Assembly: GCA_938012815.1 (NCBI GenBank)
Contig: CALLVV010000002.1
Span: forward strand, 1 to 64,000
DNA from: an uncultured Propionibacteriaceae bacterium
Lineage (GTDB): Bacteria; Actinomycetota; Actinomycetes; Propionibacteriales; Propionibacteriaceae
DNA length: 64,000 nt
Direction of reading: 5' to 3'
Part shown: positions 42,039-50,548 of the stretch, piece by piece
Numbering within the stretch: the stretch's first letter is position 1
How the letters are laid out: each line of letters opens with the position of its first letter
Position numbers and translations under genes: made by a program
Notes under the pieces: model-generated
What the model saw: the letters and a program-made list of their open reading frames with translations, nothing else
Database searches by the model: none
What the model was told of the DNA's origin: nothing

Positions 42039-42049
42039 TGGTTGGCGGA

Positions 42050-42358
42050 GTGGAAAACGAACACGAGGACTGCCATGTGCAGCACGGTTACACCGCCGAC
42101 AAACAGGCCTATCTGCGGCGGCTCCGGCTGATCGAGGGGCAGGCGCGTGGGATCGCCCGCATGGTGGAGCAGGACGAGTACTGCATCGACATCATGACCC
42201 AGATCTCCGCCGTCACCAGCGCCCTCAAGGCGGTGTCCATGGCCCTGTTGAAGGACCATCTCGAACACTGCGTGGCAGCCGCCGTGCGTGAGGGCGGGGA
42301 CGTCGCCCAGGAGAAGTTCGACGAGGCCATGACCGCCATCTCCAGGCTGGCCCGCTGA
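42050..42358 (+). CDS. csoR: CsoR copper-sensing repressor
   Basis: A 102-residue all-helical regulator. The Cu(I) ligands Cys45 (EYCIDI), His70 and Cys74 (DHLEHC) match the Cys-His-Cys site of CsoR. Cu(I) binding releases it from DNA. GTG 42050 is chosen because TATGGT lies 7 nt upstream (leaderless style) and the operator would otherwise overlap the coding sequence; an in-frame ATG at 42038 is the alternative. It heads the unit csoR-copZ-copA on the plus strand, with 78- and 45-bp gaps, so it represses its own operon. Confidence 0.92.
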   Translation: MENEHEDCHVQHGYTADKQAYLRRLRLIEGQARGIARMVEQDEYCIDIMTQISAVTSALKAVSMALLKDHLEHCVAAAVREGGDVAQEKFDEAMTAISRLAR

Positions 42359-42436
42359 ACGCGGAAACCCCTCCGACAAGGGTCGGGGAAAATGTCAGGT
42401 CCCCGGATCGCACCAGGGATCGGAAAGGAAACAACC

Positions 42437-42646
42437 ATGAAGACCGACTACGCCGTTGCCGGGATGACCTGCGGACACTGCGCATCCCACGTCACCGAGG
42501 AGATCCAGGCGGTCGCAGGCGTCACGAGCGTCGACGTCGACTGGGAATCGGGCCGGATGGTCATCGAGTCCGACGAGAAGATCCCGTTCGACGTGGTCGT
42601 CGAGGCCGTGGCCGAGGCCGGCGACTACACCGTCACGGAGGCCTGA
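42437..42646 (+). CDS. copZ: Copper chaperone CopZ
   Basis: A 69-residue heavy-metal-associated (HMA) domain with metal motif GMTCGHC at residues 9-15 and ferredoxin-like beta-alpha-beta pattern (VTSVDVDWESGRMVIES). It carries Cu(I) through the cytoplasm to CopA. GGAAAGGAA lies about 6 nt before ATG 42437. The middle position in csoR-copZ-copA is the standard order. Confidence 0.92.
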   Translation: MKTDYAVAGMTCGHCASHVTEEIQAVAGVTSVDVDWESGRMVIESDEKIPFDVVVEAVAEAGDYTVTEA

Positions 42647-42691
42647 GACGCGGCAACGAACCACACAGGACACGCAGGAGGTGAGCAATAG

Positions 42692-44896
42692 ATGACCAAC
42701 ACCAGTGTGGTGGAGCGGGGCTCCACCGGGGGCGCGAAGAACTCGGTGGCGATCTCCCTCGACCTGACGGGCATGACCTGCGCCTCCTGCGCCAACCGCA
42801 TAGAGAAGAAACTCAACAAGGTCGACGGGGTGCAGGCCACCGTCAACTACGCCACCGAGAAGGCCAGGGTGCAGGCCCCGAAGGGCACCACCGTCCAGGA
42901 CCTGATCGCCGTGGTGGAGGCCGCGGGCTACGGGGCCCGCGAGACCACCGTCGAACCCCGGGAGGAACGCGCCGACGTGCTCCTGCCGCGGGTGCAGCTG
43001 GCATTCACGCTGGCGGCCCCCGTGATCGCGGTCTCGATGGTGCCTGCCCTGCAGTTCCCCGGCTGGCAGTGGCTGGCGTTGCTGCTGACCACCATCGTCG
43101 TGTTCTGGTGCGGGCGCAGCTTCCACAGGGCCGCGCTCGCCAACGTCCGGCACGGCGCCACCACCATGGACACCCTCGTCAGCCTCGGCACCTCGGTGGC
43201 GTGGCTGTGGTCGGTGGTGGCCATGTTCTTCGGTCACGCCGGAGCCATCGGCATGACCCACGAGTTCACGCTGACCCTCGGGCACGCCGACCCGATGGGC
43301 AGCGTCTATTTCGAGGCCGCCGCGGGCGTGGTCGCCTTCCTGCTACTGGGCCGCTGGATCGAGGCCCGCTCCAAACGCGAGGCCGGATCGGCGGTGCGGG
43401 CGCTGCTGGAGGTCGGCGCGAAGGAGGCGACGATCCTGCGCGACGGCGCGGAGGTCGCGATCCCCGCGGGTGAGCTGTCGCTCAACGACCTCATCGTGGT
43501 GCGTCCTGGTGAGAAGGTGGCAGCCGACGGGGTGGTGGTCGAGGGCAGTTCCGCCGTCGACGCCGCCGTCATCACGGGCGAGTCGCTGCCGGTGGAGGTC
43601 GGCCCGGGCGCGGCGGTGGTGGGCGGGTCGGTCAACACCACGGGACGCCTGGTGGTCAAGGCGACGGCGGTCGGGTCGGCCACCCAGGTGGCGCAGATCG
43701 CGCGGCTCGTCGAGGAGGCCCAGACCGGCAAGGCCAGGGCCCAGCGCCTGGCGGACCGGATCACGGAGTTCTTCGTGCCCGCCGTGCTGGTGCTGTCGAT
43801 GCTCACCTTCATGGTGCAGCTGCTCGTCGGCGCAGGCCCCACCTTCGCGCTCACCGCGGGCATGGCGGTGCTCATCATCGCCTGCCCGTGCGCGCTCGGG
43901 CTCGCCACCCCGTCGGCGCTGCTGGTGGGCACCGGTCGCGGCGCCGAGCTGGGCGTGATCATCCGAGGCGCCCAGGCCCTGGAAAAGGCCCGTTCCGTGC
44001 AGGCGGTGGTGCTGGACAAGACCGGCACCCTCACCACGGGGAGGATGTCGGTGCTGGAGGTCGTGCCCGCCGAGGGCGTGGCCGAGGCCGAACTGCTGGC
44101 CGTCGCCGCGGCCGTGGAGGCCGGTTCCGAGCATCCCATCGCCCGCGCTGTCGTGGAGCGCGCCGGGGACACGTCCGCGGCGGAGCGGTTCGAAGCCCTG
44201 CCCGGCATCGGAGCGCGAGCCCTGGTGGACGGGGATCCGGTGGCGGTGGGTTCCCGGCGCCTGCTGGCCGAGCAGGGCATCGAGGTCCCGGGCGAGGCCA
44301 GCCGGGAGGGCAGCGAGGTGTTCGTCGTCCGCGACGGCGCGTTGCTGGGGCGGGTCGTGGTCGGCGACCAGCTCAAACCCGGGGCCGCGGAGGCCGTGGC
44401 CGGGTTGAGGGATCTGGGATTGCGACCGGTGCTGCTGACCGGCGACTCGTGGGCCGTGGCCCGGGAGGTGGCCTCGCAGGTGGGCATCGAGGACGTGCAC
44501 GCCGAGGTCCTGCCGCAGGGCAAGGCCGAGGTGATCTCCGGGTTGCAGGCCGACGGGATGCGGGTGGCGATGGTCGGCGACGGGGTGAACGACGCCGCGG
44601 CGCTGGCCACCTCCGACCTCGGTATCGCGATGGGCGCGGGCACCGACGCGGCCATGGCCGCCAGCGACCTCACCCTGATGCGCGACGACCTGATGGGCGT
44701 GGTGGACGCCATCCGGCTCTCCCGCGCCACGGAACGCACCATCCGGGGTAACCTGCTGTGGGCCTTCTTCTACAACGTGGCGGCCATCCCGGTGGCGGCC
44801 CTCGGGCTGCTGACCCCGATGATCGCGGGCGCGGCCATGGCCTGCTCCAGCGTGTTCGTGGTGCTGAACTCTCTCAGGTTGCGTAACTTCCGTTAA
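42692..44896 (+). CDS. copA: Copper-exporting P1B-type ATPase CopA
   Basis: A 734-residue pump. One N-terminal HMA domain (GMTCASC), then eight membrane helices; the sixth carries the CPC metal motif (residues 398-400, ACPCALGLATP). The actuator domain has TGESLPV, the phosphorylation site Asp442 is in DKTGTLT, and the nucleotide domain has SEHPIA and GDGVNDAAAL. It exports Cu(I) to the outside. AGGAGG precedes ATG 42692. A hairpin terminator follows 21 bp after the stop. Confidence 0.95.
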   Translation: MTNTSVVERGSTGGAKNSVAISLDLTGMTCASCANRIEKKLNKVDGVQATVNYATEKARVQAPKGTTVQDLIAVVEAAGYGARETTVEPREERADVLLPRVQLAFTLAAPVIAVSMVPALQFPGWQWLALLLTTIVVFWCGRSFHRAALANVRHGATTMDTLVSLGTSVAWLWSVVAMFFGHAGAIGMTHEFTLTLGHADPMGSVYFEAAAGVVAFLLLGRWIEARSKREAGSAVRALLEVGAKEATILRDGAEVAIPAGELSLNDLIVVRPGEKVAADGVVVEGSSAVDAAVITGESLPVEVGPGAAVVGGSVNTTGRLVVKATAVGSATQVAQIARLVEEAQTGKARAQRLADRITEFFVPAVLVLSMLTFMVQLLVGAGPTFALTAGMAVLIIACPCALGLATPSALLVGTGRGAELGVIIRGAQALEKARSVQAVVLDKTGTLTTGRMSVLEVVPAEGVAEAELLAVAAAVEAGSEHPIARAVVERAGDTSAAERFEALPGIGARALVDGDPVAVGSRRLLAEQGIEVPGEASREGSEVFVVRDGALLGRVVVGDQLKPGAAEAVAGLRDLGLRPVLLTGDSWAVAREVASQVGIEDVHAEVLPQGKAEVISGLQADGMRVAMVGDGVNDAAALATSDLGIAMGAGTDAAMAASDLTLMRDDLMGVVDAIRLSRATERTIRGNLLWAFFYNVAAIPVAALGLLTPMIAGAAMACSSVFVVLNSLRLRNFR

Positions 44897-44917
44897 GGTC
44901 GTCCGTCGCGGCTCTCC

Positions 44918-44946
44918 CGGCTTCCGGCCTTCCTCTCCGGAAGCCG
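44918..44946 (+). terminator. Terminator of the copper operon
   Basis: CGGCTTCCGG pairs with CCGGAAGCCG across a 9-nt loop. Confidence 0.75.
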
Positions 44947-45039
44947 AGGATTGCTGTGAAACTCGTGGTCACATGAGGTTTCAGATTCCGGATGGCGGAA
45001 GCTGGCGAGGATTCGTTCCCGATGGAGAGGAACAGGGGT

Positions 45040-45045
45040 TACAAT
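45040..45045 (+). promoter_or_regulatory. -10 box TACAAT of the wall-protein gene
   Basis: TACAAT is a good -10 box about 110 bp before ATG 45157. The leader then contains a small hairpin (CCTGAGA/TCTCAGG, 45059-45075). A riboswitch, as found before related wall-hydrolase genes, is conceivable, but I see no recognisable motif. Confidence 0.4.
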
Positions 45046-45156
45046 CGAAGTGCGTGGCCCTGAGAGATTCTCAGGATTCGTTTGGAATTAAATCGGTGCT
45101 CGGCTAGGCTGGCCCCGCCGGTAAGGTCCGGGAAGTCTTAGACCAGGAAGAGATCT

Positions 45157-46359
45157 ATGGCCAAAAAACACGTGGTTATTGCCGCAGTGGCAGGCGGTGT
45201 GGCGCTGACGATCGCCGGTGGCGTCGCCGTCGCTATGGCGCTGCACAAGAACGATGTGGTCCTTTCCGTGGACGGAGAAACCCACAGTGTCTCGGTTCGC
45301 GAGGACACGGTGAAGCAGGTGCTCGAGAGCGACGGGATCACCGTCGGCGAGCACGACGTGGTCGCCCCGTCGCTGGACACCAAGGTCACCAACGGCATGG
45401 AGATCAGCGTCCTCTACGGCCGCCAGCTCCAGCTGACCGTCGACGGCGAGACCCGCGCCGTGTGGACCACTTCCCGCACCGTCGAGGACGCGCTGACACA
45501 GCTCAACCTCAACGACCCCGACTCCAAGCTGTCCACCTCCCGGTCGACTGCCATCGGCCGCGAGGGGCTCTCCTTCAACATCAGCACCCCCAAGAACGTG
45601 ACCATCGACGCCGCGGGCACCCCGGTCGAACTGCGGGTCGCCGGGACCGTCGGCGACGCCCTGACCACCGCCAAGGTGACCCCCGACGAGGATGACGTCG
45701 TCACCCCTGCCGCGGACACCTCCCTCACCGATGGCCTGGCCATCGCCTACACCAACGTCGAGAAGCGCACCACCACCAAGGAGGAAGCGGTCCCCTTCGA
45801 GAAGAAGGAGGAGAAGTCCAGCGATCTGGAGGAGGGCAAGACCAAGGTCGCCACCGAGGGTGTCGACGGTGTCAAGACCCAGAACTTTGTTGAGGTCTAT
45901 CACAACGGCACGCTGGTCTCCTCCGAGCTCCAGGACGAGCAGGTCACCAAGGAGCCCGTCGCCCAGGTGACCAAGGTGGGCACCAAGAAGGCCGAAAAGT
46001 CCTCCGACTCCGGCGGGTCGGACTCCGGTGGATCCGGCTCCGGCGGGTCTGGCTCCGGTGGCGGCGACCTCAGCCCCGCAGAAGGCAACTCATGTCAGGC
46101 CTCCTACTACTGGCAGGGTCAGACGACGGCCTCCGGTGAACGGTTCAATCCCAACGACCTCACCGCGGCCCACAAGACCCTTCCCCTCGGAAGCAAGGTC
46201 AAGGTGACCAACCCGAGCAGTGGCAAGACCGTTGTGGTCCGCATCAACGATCGCGGCCCTTACGTCGGCGGGCGCTGCCTGGACCTCTCCAAGGCCGCCA
46301 TGGAAACCATCGGCGGCACTTCCTCTGGCGTCATCACCGTCAACTACGAGGTCCTCTGA
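45157..46359 (+). CDS. DUF348/G5-domain protein with C-terminal RlpA-like double-psi barrel
   Basis: A 400-residue secreted wall protein. An N-terminal signal anchor (about 5-29) is followed by DUF348-type repeats (VLSVDGETHSVSVREDTVKQVL; LQLTVDGETRAVWTTSRTVEDAL; a third with VTIDAAGTPVELRVAGTVGDAL), a G5 domain (about 200-275), a Gly/Ser linker (SDSGGSGSGG type), and an RlpA/3D-like barrel (CQASYYWQGQTTASGERFNP, LPLGSKVKVTNPSSGK, VVRINDRGPYVGGRCLDLS). The front half is that of RpfB, but a double-psi barrel replaces the resuscitation-promoting lysozyme-like domain. The conserved Asp of INDRGP is present. Likely peptidoglycan-binding or -cleaving at the wall. Confidence 0.88.
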   Translation: MAKKHVVIAAVAGGVALTIAGGVAVAMALHKNDVVLSVDGETHSVSVREDTVKQVLESDGITVGEHDVVAPSLDTKVTNGMEISVLYGRQLQLTVDGETRAVWTTSRTVEDALTQLNLNDPDSKLSTSRSTAIGREGLSFNISTPKNVTIDAAGTPVELRVAGTVGDALTTAKVTPDEDDVVTPAADTSLTDGLAIAYTNVEKRTTTKEEAVPFEKKEEKSSDLEEGKTKVATEGVDGVKTQNFVEVYHNGTLVSSELQDEQVTKEPVAQVTKVGTKKAEKSSDSGGSDSGGSGSGGSGSGGGDLSPAEGNSCQASYYWQGQTTASGERFNPNDLTAAHKTLPLGSKVKVTNPSSGKTVVVRINDRGPYVGGRCLDLSKAAMETIGGTSSGVITVNYEVL

Positions 46360-46403
46360 CAACTAAAACGTGGCTTTCAAGCCCTTCCTCAATTCCCGCT
46401 GAA

Positions 46404-46429
46404 CCCCTGCACACACCTCCGTGCAGGGG
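46404..46429 (+). terminator. Terminator after the G5/RlpA gene
   Basis: CCCCTGCAC pairs with GTGCAGGGG across an 8-nt loop and is followed by TTTGG. Confidence 0.8.
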
Positions 46430-46463
46430 TTTGGTGGGTGCTGAGGGTCTTGCTCCCCAAGGT

Positions 46464-46608
46464 GGCTGAGCTGGCCTGCGAGCGGCCAGCAAGTGGATCG
46501 TGTCGAAACCATCCCGCGGGTGAATGGCGGTCGGGTTCCACCTGCTGGGCGCCCAGTGATGGTTTTCGACTCAGCCGTTTGCTGACGCTCACGTGCTGAC
46601 TCAACCAG
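46464..46608. repeat. Inverted pair of dispersed repeats
   Basis: One arm runs GGCTGAGCTGGCC...GTGTCGAAACC; the other is its diverged inverse, ending GACTCAACC. The second arm runs into the efflux gene and supplies its last codon and stop (GGT TGA). The arrangement resembles a two-unit REP element. Confidence 0.75.
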
Positions 46609-48007
46609 GTTCATTGTGGTCAGAGAGCTGCTCCTGGCTGCTGCGTGTGGGCATCGTGAGTGCGGCCAAACCGGAGACGGTGTAGGCGATGATGATGACC
46701 CACAGGCCTGCGGTCACGTTCTGGCTGCTGTCACCGGTTGCTCCGAAGTATGCGGTGCCGGACAGTGCGATGCCGAACACCATGCCGACTTGGGCGAAGG
46801 TCGTGAGGGTGCCGGAGGCTGCTCCGGCTTCGGTCGTGGGGATCTCCGCCAGGGTGATTGAGGTCTGCGGCATGATCAGCACCATCATCCCCACGCCGGC
46901 GAGAGCGAAAGGTGGCAGGAGGTTCCAGCCGTTGAGGGTTGTTCCGGTGTGTTCGAGGGTGATCATGACCCAGACGAAGGCCGCGGCCTGCATGATCCCG
47001 CCGAGACACACCGACCACTTGCCCAGTTTCTTCATCAGGAGCATGGCCACCGGGGTGCCGAGTATCGACCCGATGGCGATCGGCAGCAGGGTGAGTCCCG
47101 CTGCGAAGGATGTGAAGTGAAAAGCGGCCTGCATGTGGAACAGGAGGATGAGTGCGAAGCCGCCGTGGCCAATCGAGGAGAGTATCTGTACGAGCAACCC
47201 GCTGGAGAAGGAACGGATCCTGAAGAGCGGGAGCGGCAGGAGTTGTGCTCCGGCCCCGGTCGCCCTGCGATGTTGTTGCCAGATGAAGGCGATGATCGCG
47301 AAGGGTGCGGCGATCAGCAGGGCCCATATCCACCACGCCCACCCGGCTGCGCGGCCCTCAGTCAGAGGAAGAACGAGGAGGATGACGGCCGTGGCGCCAA
47401 GGGCCGAACCAGTGAGGTCCAGTCGTAGGGGGTGTTCGGAGCGGCTTTCCGGGATGCACAGGAACGCCATCACCGTCAGGACAATGCCCACCGGGACATT
47501 GATGAGGAAGATACTGCGCCATCCTGTGCCGAACAGGTTTGCCGTGACGAGCCAACCGCCCAGGAGAAGTCCGGTGATTACACCCAAGGCGTTCAGGGAG
47601 CCGATGACGCCGAATACCGGCCCCCGCTCTTCTGGCGTGTACATGACCTGAACGCTGGACAACACCTGCGGCACCATGACGCCGGCGAAGGCGCCTTGAA
47701 TGATCCGGGCCGTTATGAGGGCGTTCCCATTCCAGGCCAGGGAAGCGAGCATCGAGGCACACGTGAAGCCGATGACGCCGACGAGGAAGATGCGTTTCCG
47801 TCCGTAGATGTCTCCCAGGCGGCCTCCCGTGATGAGAAGCGTCGCGAAGGCGACCACGTAACCGACGAGTGTCCACTCCAGTTGAGTGGGTGTCGCACCC
47901 AGGTCGGTACTGATCGCGGGGAGCGCGACATTCGTGATGGTGGAGTCCATCAAGTCCATGAGCATTGCCGTCATCAAGATGATGGTGGCCGTGACCCGGT
48001 GTGTCAC
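46601..48007 (-). CDS. Multidrug efflux transporter, MFS DHA2 family (EmrB/QacA-like)
   Basis: A 468-residue permease with about 14 membrane helices. Motif A reads GGRLGDIYGRKRIFLVG, motif C-like region GVITGLLLGGWLV, and DLMDSTITNVALPAI is the DHA2 motif D1 containing the membrane Asp. It probably exports drugs using the proton gradient. GTG 48007 is chosen because GGAAGGAG lies about 7 nt upstream; codons further out run into the operator region. It diverges from the TetR gene, which very likely represses it. The substrate is unknown. Confidence 0.88.
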   Translation of the reverse strand: MTHRVTATIILMTAMLMDLMDSTITNVALPAISTDLGATPTQLEWTLVGYVVAFATLLITGGRLGDIYGRKRIFLVGVIGFTCASMLASLAWNGNALITARIIQGAFAGVMVPQVLSSVQVMYTPEERGPVFGVIGSLNALGVITGLLLGGWLVTANLFGTGWRSIFLINVPVGIVLTVMAFLCIPESRSEHPLRLDLTGSALGATAVILLVLPLTEGRAAGWAWWIWALLIAAPFAIIAFIWQQHRRATGAGAQLLPLPLFRIRSFSSGLLVQILSSIGHGGFALILLFHMQAAFHFTSFAAGLTLLPIAIGSILGTPVAMLLMKKLGKWSVCLGGIMQAAAFVWVMITLEHTGTTLNGWNLLPPFALAGVGMMVLIMPQTSITLAEIPTTEAGAASGTLTTFAQVGMVFGIALSGTAYFGATGDSSQNVTAGLWVIIIAYTVSGLAALTMPTRSSQEQLSDHNEPG

Positions 48008-48036
48008 TTCTACTCCTTCCGGGGTCGAACGAATGC

Positions 48037-48080
48037 TGCGTACGGTGTACGCATACGTTGGTGGATACACTGTACGCATA
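48037..48080. promoter_or_regulatory. Operator region between efflux gene and TetR gene
   Basis: TGCGTAC-GGT-GTACGCA (48037-48053) is a perfect inverted repeat, and GTACGCATA recurs at 48047-48055 and 48072-48080. The two GTACGCATA copies, 25 bp apart, are good candidates for binding of two regulator dimers. Confidence 0.7.
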
Positions 48081-48109
48081 TGGACTTGTGTCGTCAACCA
48101 GGAGGTCGC

Positions 48110-48880
48110 ATGCCCGATACGACACCACCGCGCTGGATTGCCCTGTCCTGGCAGCTTCGCGAGTCATCCCCCGTCACGGATGGACTCAGCATCAGTCGCA
48201 TCGTCCGGGCGGGAATCGAGATCGCGGATGAGCACGGATTGGGGGGGCTTTCCCTGCGCAAACTCGGTGAACACCTCGGGGCGGGCACGATGGCTGCCTA
48301 CCGGCACATGCGCTCCAAGGAGGAACTGATTCACCTCATGGTCGATGTGGCATTCGGCCAGCCACCCGAGGGGATCATCGAGGCGACGGATTGGCGCACC
48401 GGTGTCAGGCTGTGGGCTGGTGGGATGGCGGAGCGCTATCGCCAGCACTCATGGCTTCTCGACGCCCCCCTGGTGGCGATGTCGATGACCCCGAATCGAC
48501 TGCTCTGGCTCGATCACATCCTGCGACCGCTCAGTGAGACCGGATTGGACATCCAGCATCTGCTCGACGCGGCATTGTTCGTCGATGGCCATGTTCGTCA
48601 CGTCGCCTACCTACGGCGAGAACTTAGCGCACGGACATCGCCGCCCCTGCAGGCGATGCCCCCCTGGCTTTCCGCGCTGCTGGATGACGACTCTTTCCCG
48701 ATGGCGCGTCGTGTTCTCGCGGCTGGTCTTCTGGAGGATGGTGATGAGCAGGACATGGAGTTTGGTCTCGACTGGATCATCGCGGGAATCGAAGCAAACA
48801 GCCCCGGGCCCGGCGACGGTGGCGGCAACAGGAAAGGTCGCAGCCACGGGGCAGACGAGGCGCGTTCTGACATCGTGTGA
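48110..48880 (+). CDS. TetR-family transcriptional regulator
   Basis: A 256-residue repressor. The N-terminal helix-turn-helix (about 28-75) reads ISRIVRAGIEIADEHGLGGLSLRKLGEHLGAGTMAAYRHMRSKEEL, the TetR consensus. The C-terminal domain (about 90-240) resembles the TetR_C class with WLLDAPLVAMSMTPNRL and should bind the inducer. GGAGG lies 4 nt before ATG 48110. It diverges from the MFS pump across about 100 bp holding palindromes, the standard self-regulated efflux arrangement. Confidence 0.9.
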   Translation: MPDTTPPRWIALSWQLRESSPVTDGLSISRIVRAGIEIADEHGLGGLSLRKLGEHLGAGTMAAYRHMRSKEELIHLMVDVAFGQPPEGIIEATDWRTGVRLWAGGMAERYRQHSWLLDAPLVAMSMTPNRLLWLDHILRPLSETGLDIQHLLDAALFVDGHVRHVAYLRRELSARTSPPLQAMPPWLSALLDDDSFPMARRVLAAGLLEDGDEQDMEFGLDWIIAGIEANSPGPGDGGGNRKGRSHGADEARSDIV

Positions 48881-48901
48881 GCAGGTGTCTCTTGTGAAGC
48901 T

Positions 48902-49081
48902 GGTTGGCTCGGGTCGTGACGGAGCAATGCCGTGTCGATAGTGGCTGAGCCGGGCTGCGACGGAGAAGTTGCCCGTGCCGAACCACGGCGACTGTCTCCA
49001 GACGCTGTGGCGGGGTTTGTTTCCCGGCTGTCGGGGTGGTGTGACTCAGCCATTCGCTGATGCTCACGTGCTGGCTCAACC
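48902..49081. repeat. Cluster of dispersed repeat units
   Basis: Contains GGTTGGCTCGGG (48902), GGCTGAGCCGGGC...GTGCCGAACC (about 48945-48986) and the inverted arm GACTCAGCC...GGCTCAACC (49043-49081). No gene is visible between the TetR gene and ung. Confidence 0.65.
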
Positions 49082-49137
49082 GGCGTCCGGGAATTCGTCG
49101 CGGTCCGGCTGAACCGGTTTCGGAGGGTGGGTCTCGC

Positions 49138-49143
49138 TAGAGT
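49138..49143 (+). promoter_or_regulatory. -10 box TAGAGT, leaderless type
   Basis: TAGAGT ends 6 nt before the ung ATG (49150). No Shine-Dalgarno is present. Confidence 0.5.
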
Positions 49144-49149
49144 GACGCC

Positions 49150-49827
49150 ATGGCACGCCCCCTGAAAGAACTCATCGCCCCCGACTGGGCCGAGGCCCTG
49201 GCCGACGTCGAGGACCAGATTCACGCCATGGGAGATTTCCTCCGCCAGGAGCTCGCGGAGGGACGCAGCTACCTTCCCGCCGGCGACAACGTGTTGCGCG
49301 CCTTCAGCCGGCCGCTGGCCGATGTGCGGGTACTGATCGTCGGACAGGACCCGTACCCGACCCCGGGACACGCGGTCGGTTTGTCGTTCTCCGTCGCCCC
49401 CGATGTGCGCCCCATCCCCCGCAGTCTGCAGAACATCTACCAGGAGCTCAACGACGACCTCGGCATCCCACCCGCCCCGCACGGCGACCTGAGCGCCTGG
49501 TTCAAGCAGGGCGTCCTGCTGCTGAACCGGGTGCTGACCGTCTCCCCCGGCAAGGCCGGATCGCACCGCGGCAAGGGCTGGGAGGCCGTCACCACCGCCG
49601 CCATCACCGCCCTCGCGGAGCGCGGCGGCCCGCTGGTGGCGATCCTGTGGGGCCGCGACGCGCAGTCCACCCGTTCCCTGCTGGGCCAGACCCCCGTGAT
49701 CGCCAGCGCCCATCCGTCGCCGCTGTCGGCGCACAACGGATTCTTCGGCTCGAAACCGTTCAGCCGCGCGAACGAGGCCCTCGTTGCGCAGGGCGCCGAC
49801 CCCATCGACTGGGACCTCAACGCCTGA
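49150..49827 (+). CDS. ung: Uracil-DNA glycosylase, family 1
   Basis: A 225-residue base-excision repair enzyme that removes uracil from DNA. Water-activating motif VGQDPYPTPGHAVG with Asp67; uracil-binding LLNRVLTVSPGKAGSHRGKGWE; DNA-intercalating loop HPSPLSAHNGFFGSKPFSRAN. All catalytic parts of family 1 Ung are present at the usual length. It is monocistronic and apparently leaderless. The gene is followed 71 bp later by a convergent response-regulator gene. Confidence 0.95.
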   Translation: MARPLKELIAPDWAEALADVEDQIHAMGDFLRQELAEGRSYLPAGDNVLRAFSRPLADVRVLIVGQDPYPTPGHAVGLSFSVAPDVRPIPRSLQNIYQELNDDLGIPPAPHGDLSAWFKQGVLLLNRVLTVSPGKAGSHRGKGWEAVTTAAITALAERGGPLVAILWGRDAQSTRSLLGQTPVIASAHPSPLSAHNGFFGSKPFSRANEALVAQGADPIDWDLNA

Positions 49828-49897
49828 GAGTCGGTTTCGACGCATCTCAACCACCTTCATCAGGCCTCGGCACAGCCACACCTCAGAGGCCCACGGG

Positions 49898-50548
49898 TCA
49901 TCCGGCGAGACCGTTGCGGTGGGCCCACACCACCGCCTGCACCCGGTCCCTGGCATCGATCTTGGGCAGGATTCGGGTCAGGTGGGACTTCACGGTGCTG
50001 ATCTCGACCACGAGTTCGGCCGCGATCTCCGCGTTCGACATGCCCGTGGCGAGGAGTTTCACGATCTCGAGTTCCCGCGCGGTCAGCTGCTGAAGCTCGG
50101 CCGGGTTCGCCGCAGGTGCGTGACGGCGGGCGAACTCCGCGATCACCCGGCGGGTGACGCTGCGGTCCACCAGCCCGTACCCGGCGGCGAGACGACGGAC
50201 GGCATCGACCAGTTCCTCCGGTTCGCAGTCCTTGAGGATGAAGCCGTCGGCCCCGGCCTCCAGCGCCCCGAAGACGTCGGCGTCGAGGTCGAAGGTGGTG
50301 ACCACGAGCACCGCGGGCACCCCGTCCGTTCGGGACGCGACGATCCGGCGGGTGGCCGTCAGGCCGTCCCCCGCGGGCATCCGCAGGTCCATGCACACCA
50401 CGTCGGGGCGGGTCCGGGCCACCAGGTCGACGGCCCGACGGCCGTCCGATGCCTCCCCCACGACGGTGATGTCGCCGTGTTCCTCCAGCAGGAAACGGAA
50501 TCCCGCCCGCACCACCGACTGGTCGTCCACCAGCACGACTCGAATCAT
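49898..50548 (-). CDS. NarL/LuxR-type response regulator
   Basis: A 216-residue regulator. The receiver domain (VVLVDDQSVVRAGF; phospho-Asp in DVVCMDLRMP; Lys in ILKDCEPEEL) is followed by a LuxR helix-turn-helix (LTARELEIVKLLATGMSNAEIAAELVV). The ATG at 50548 overlaps the kinase stop by 4 nt (ATGA), so it is co-translated with its kinase. Target genes are unknown; nothing next door other than the kinase and a small membrane protein suggests a function. Confidence 0.92.
   Translation of the reverse strand: MIRVVLVDDQSVVRAGFRFLLEEHGDITVVGEASDGRRAVDLVARTRPDVVCMDLRMPAGDGLTATRRIVASRTDGVPAVLVVTTFDLDADVFGALEAGADGFILKDCEPEELVDAVRRLAAGYGLVDRSVTRRVIAEFARRHAPAANPAELQQLTARELEIVKLLATGMSNAEIAAELVVEISTVKSHLTRILPKIDARDRVQAVVWAHRNGLAG

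Larger units (their letters stand above)
41524..42049. other. Intergenic region between dnaB and csoR with tandem repeats
   Basis: 526 bp without a convincing gene. It holds two 92-bp direct repeats (41752-41843 and 41894-41985), and at its right end the CsoR operator. Apparent short ORFs here share the same opening peptide only because they begin inside the two repeat copies. Confidence 0.6.
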
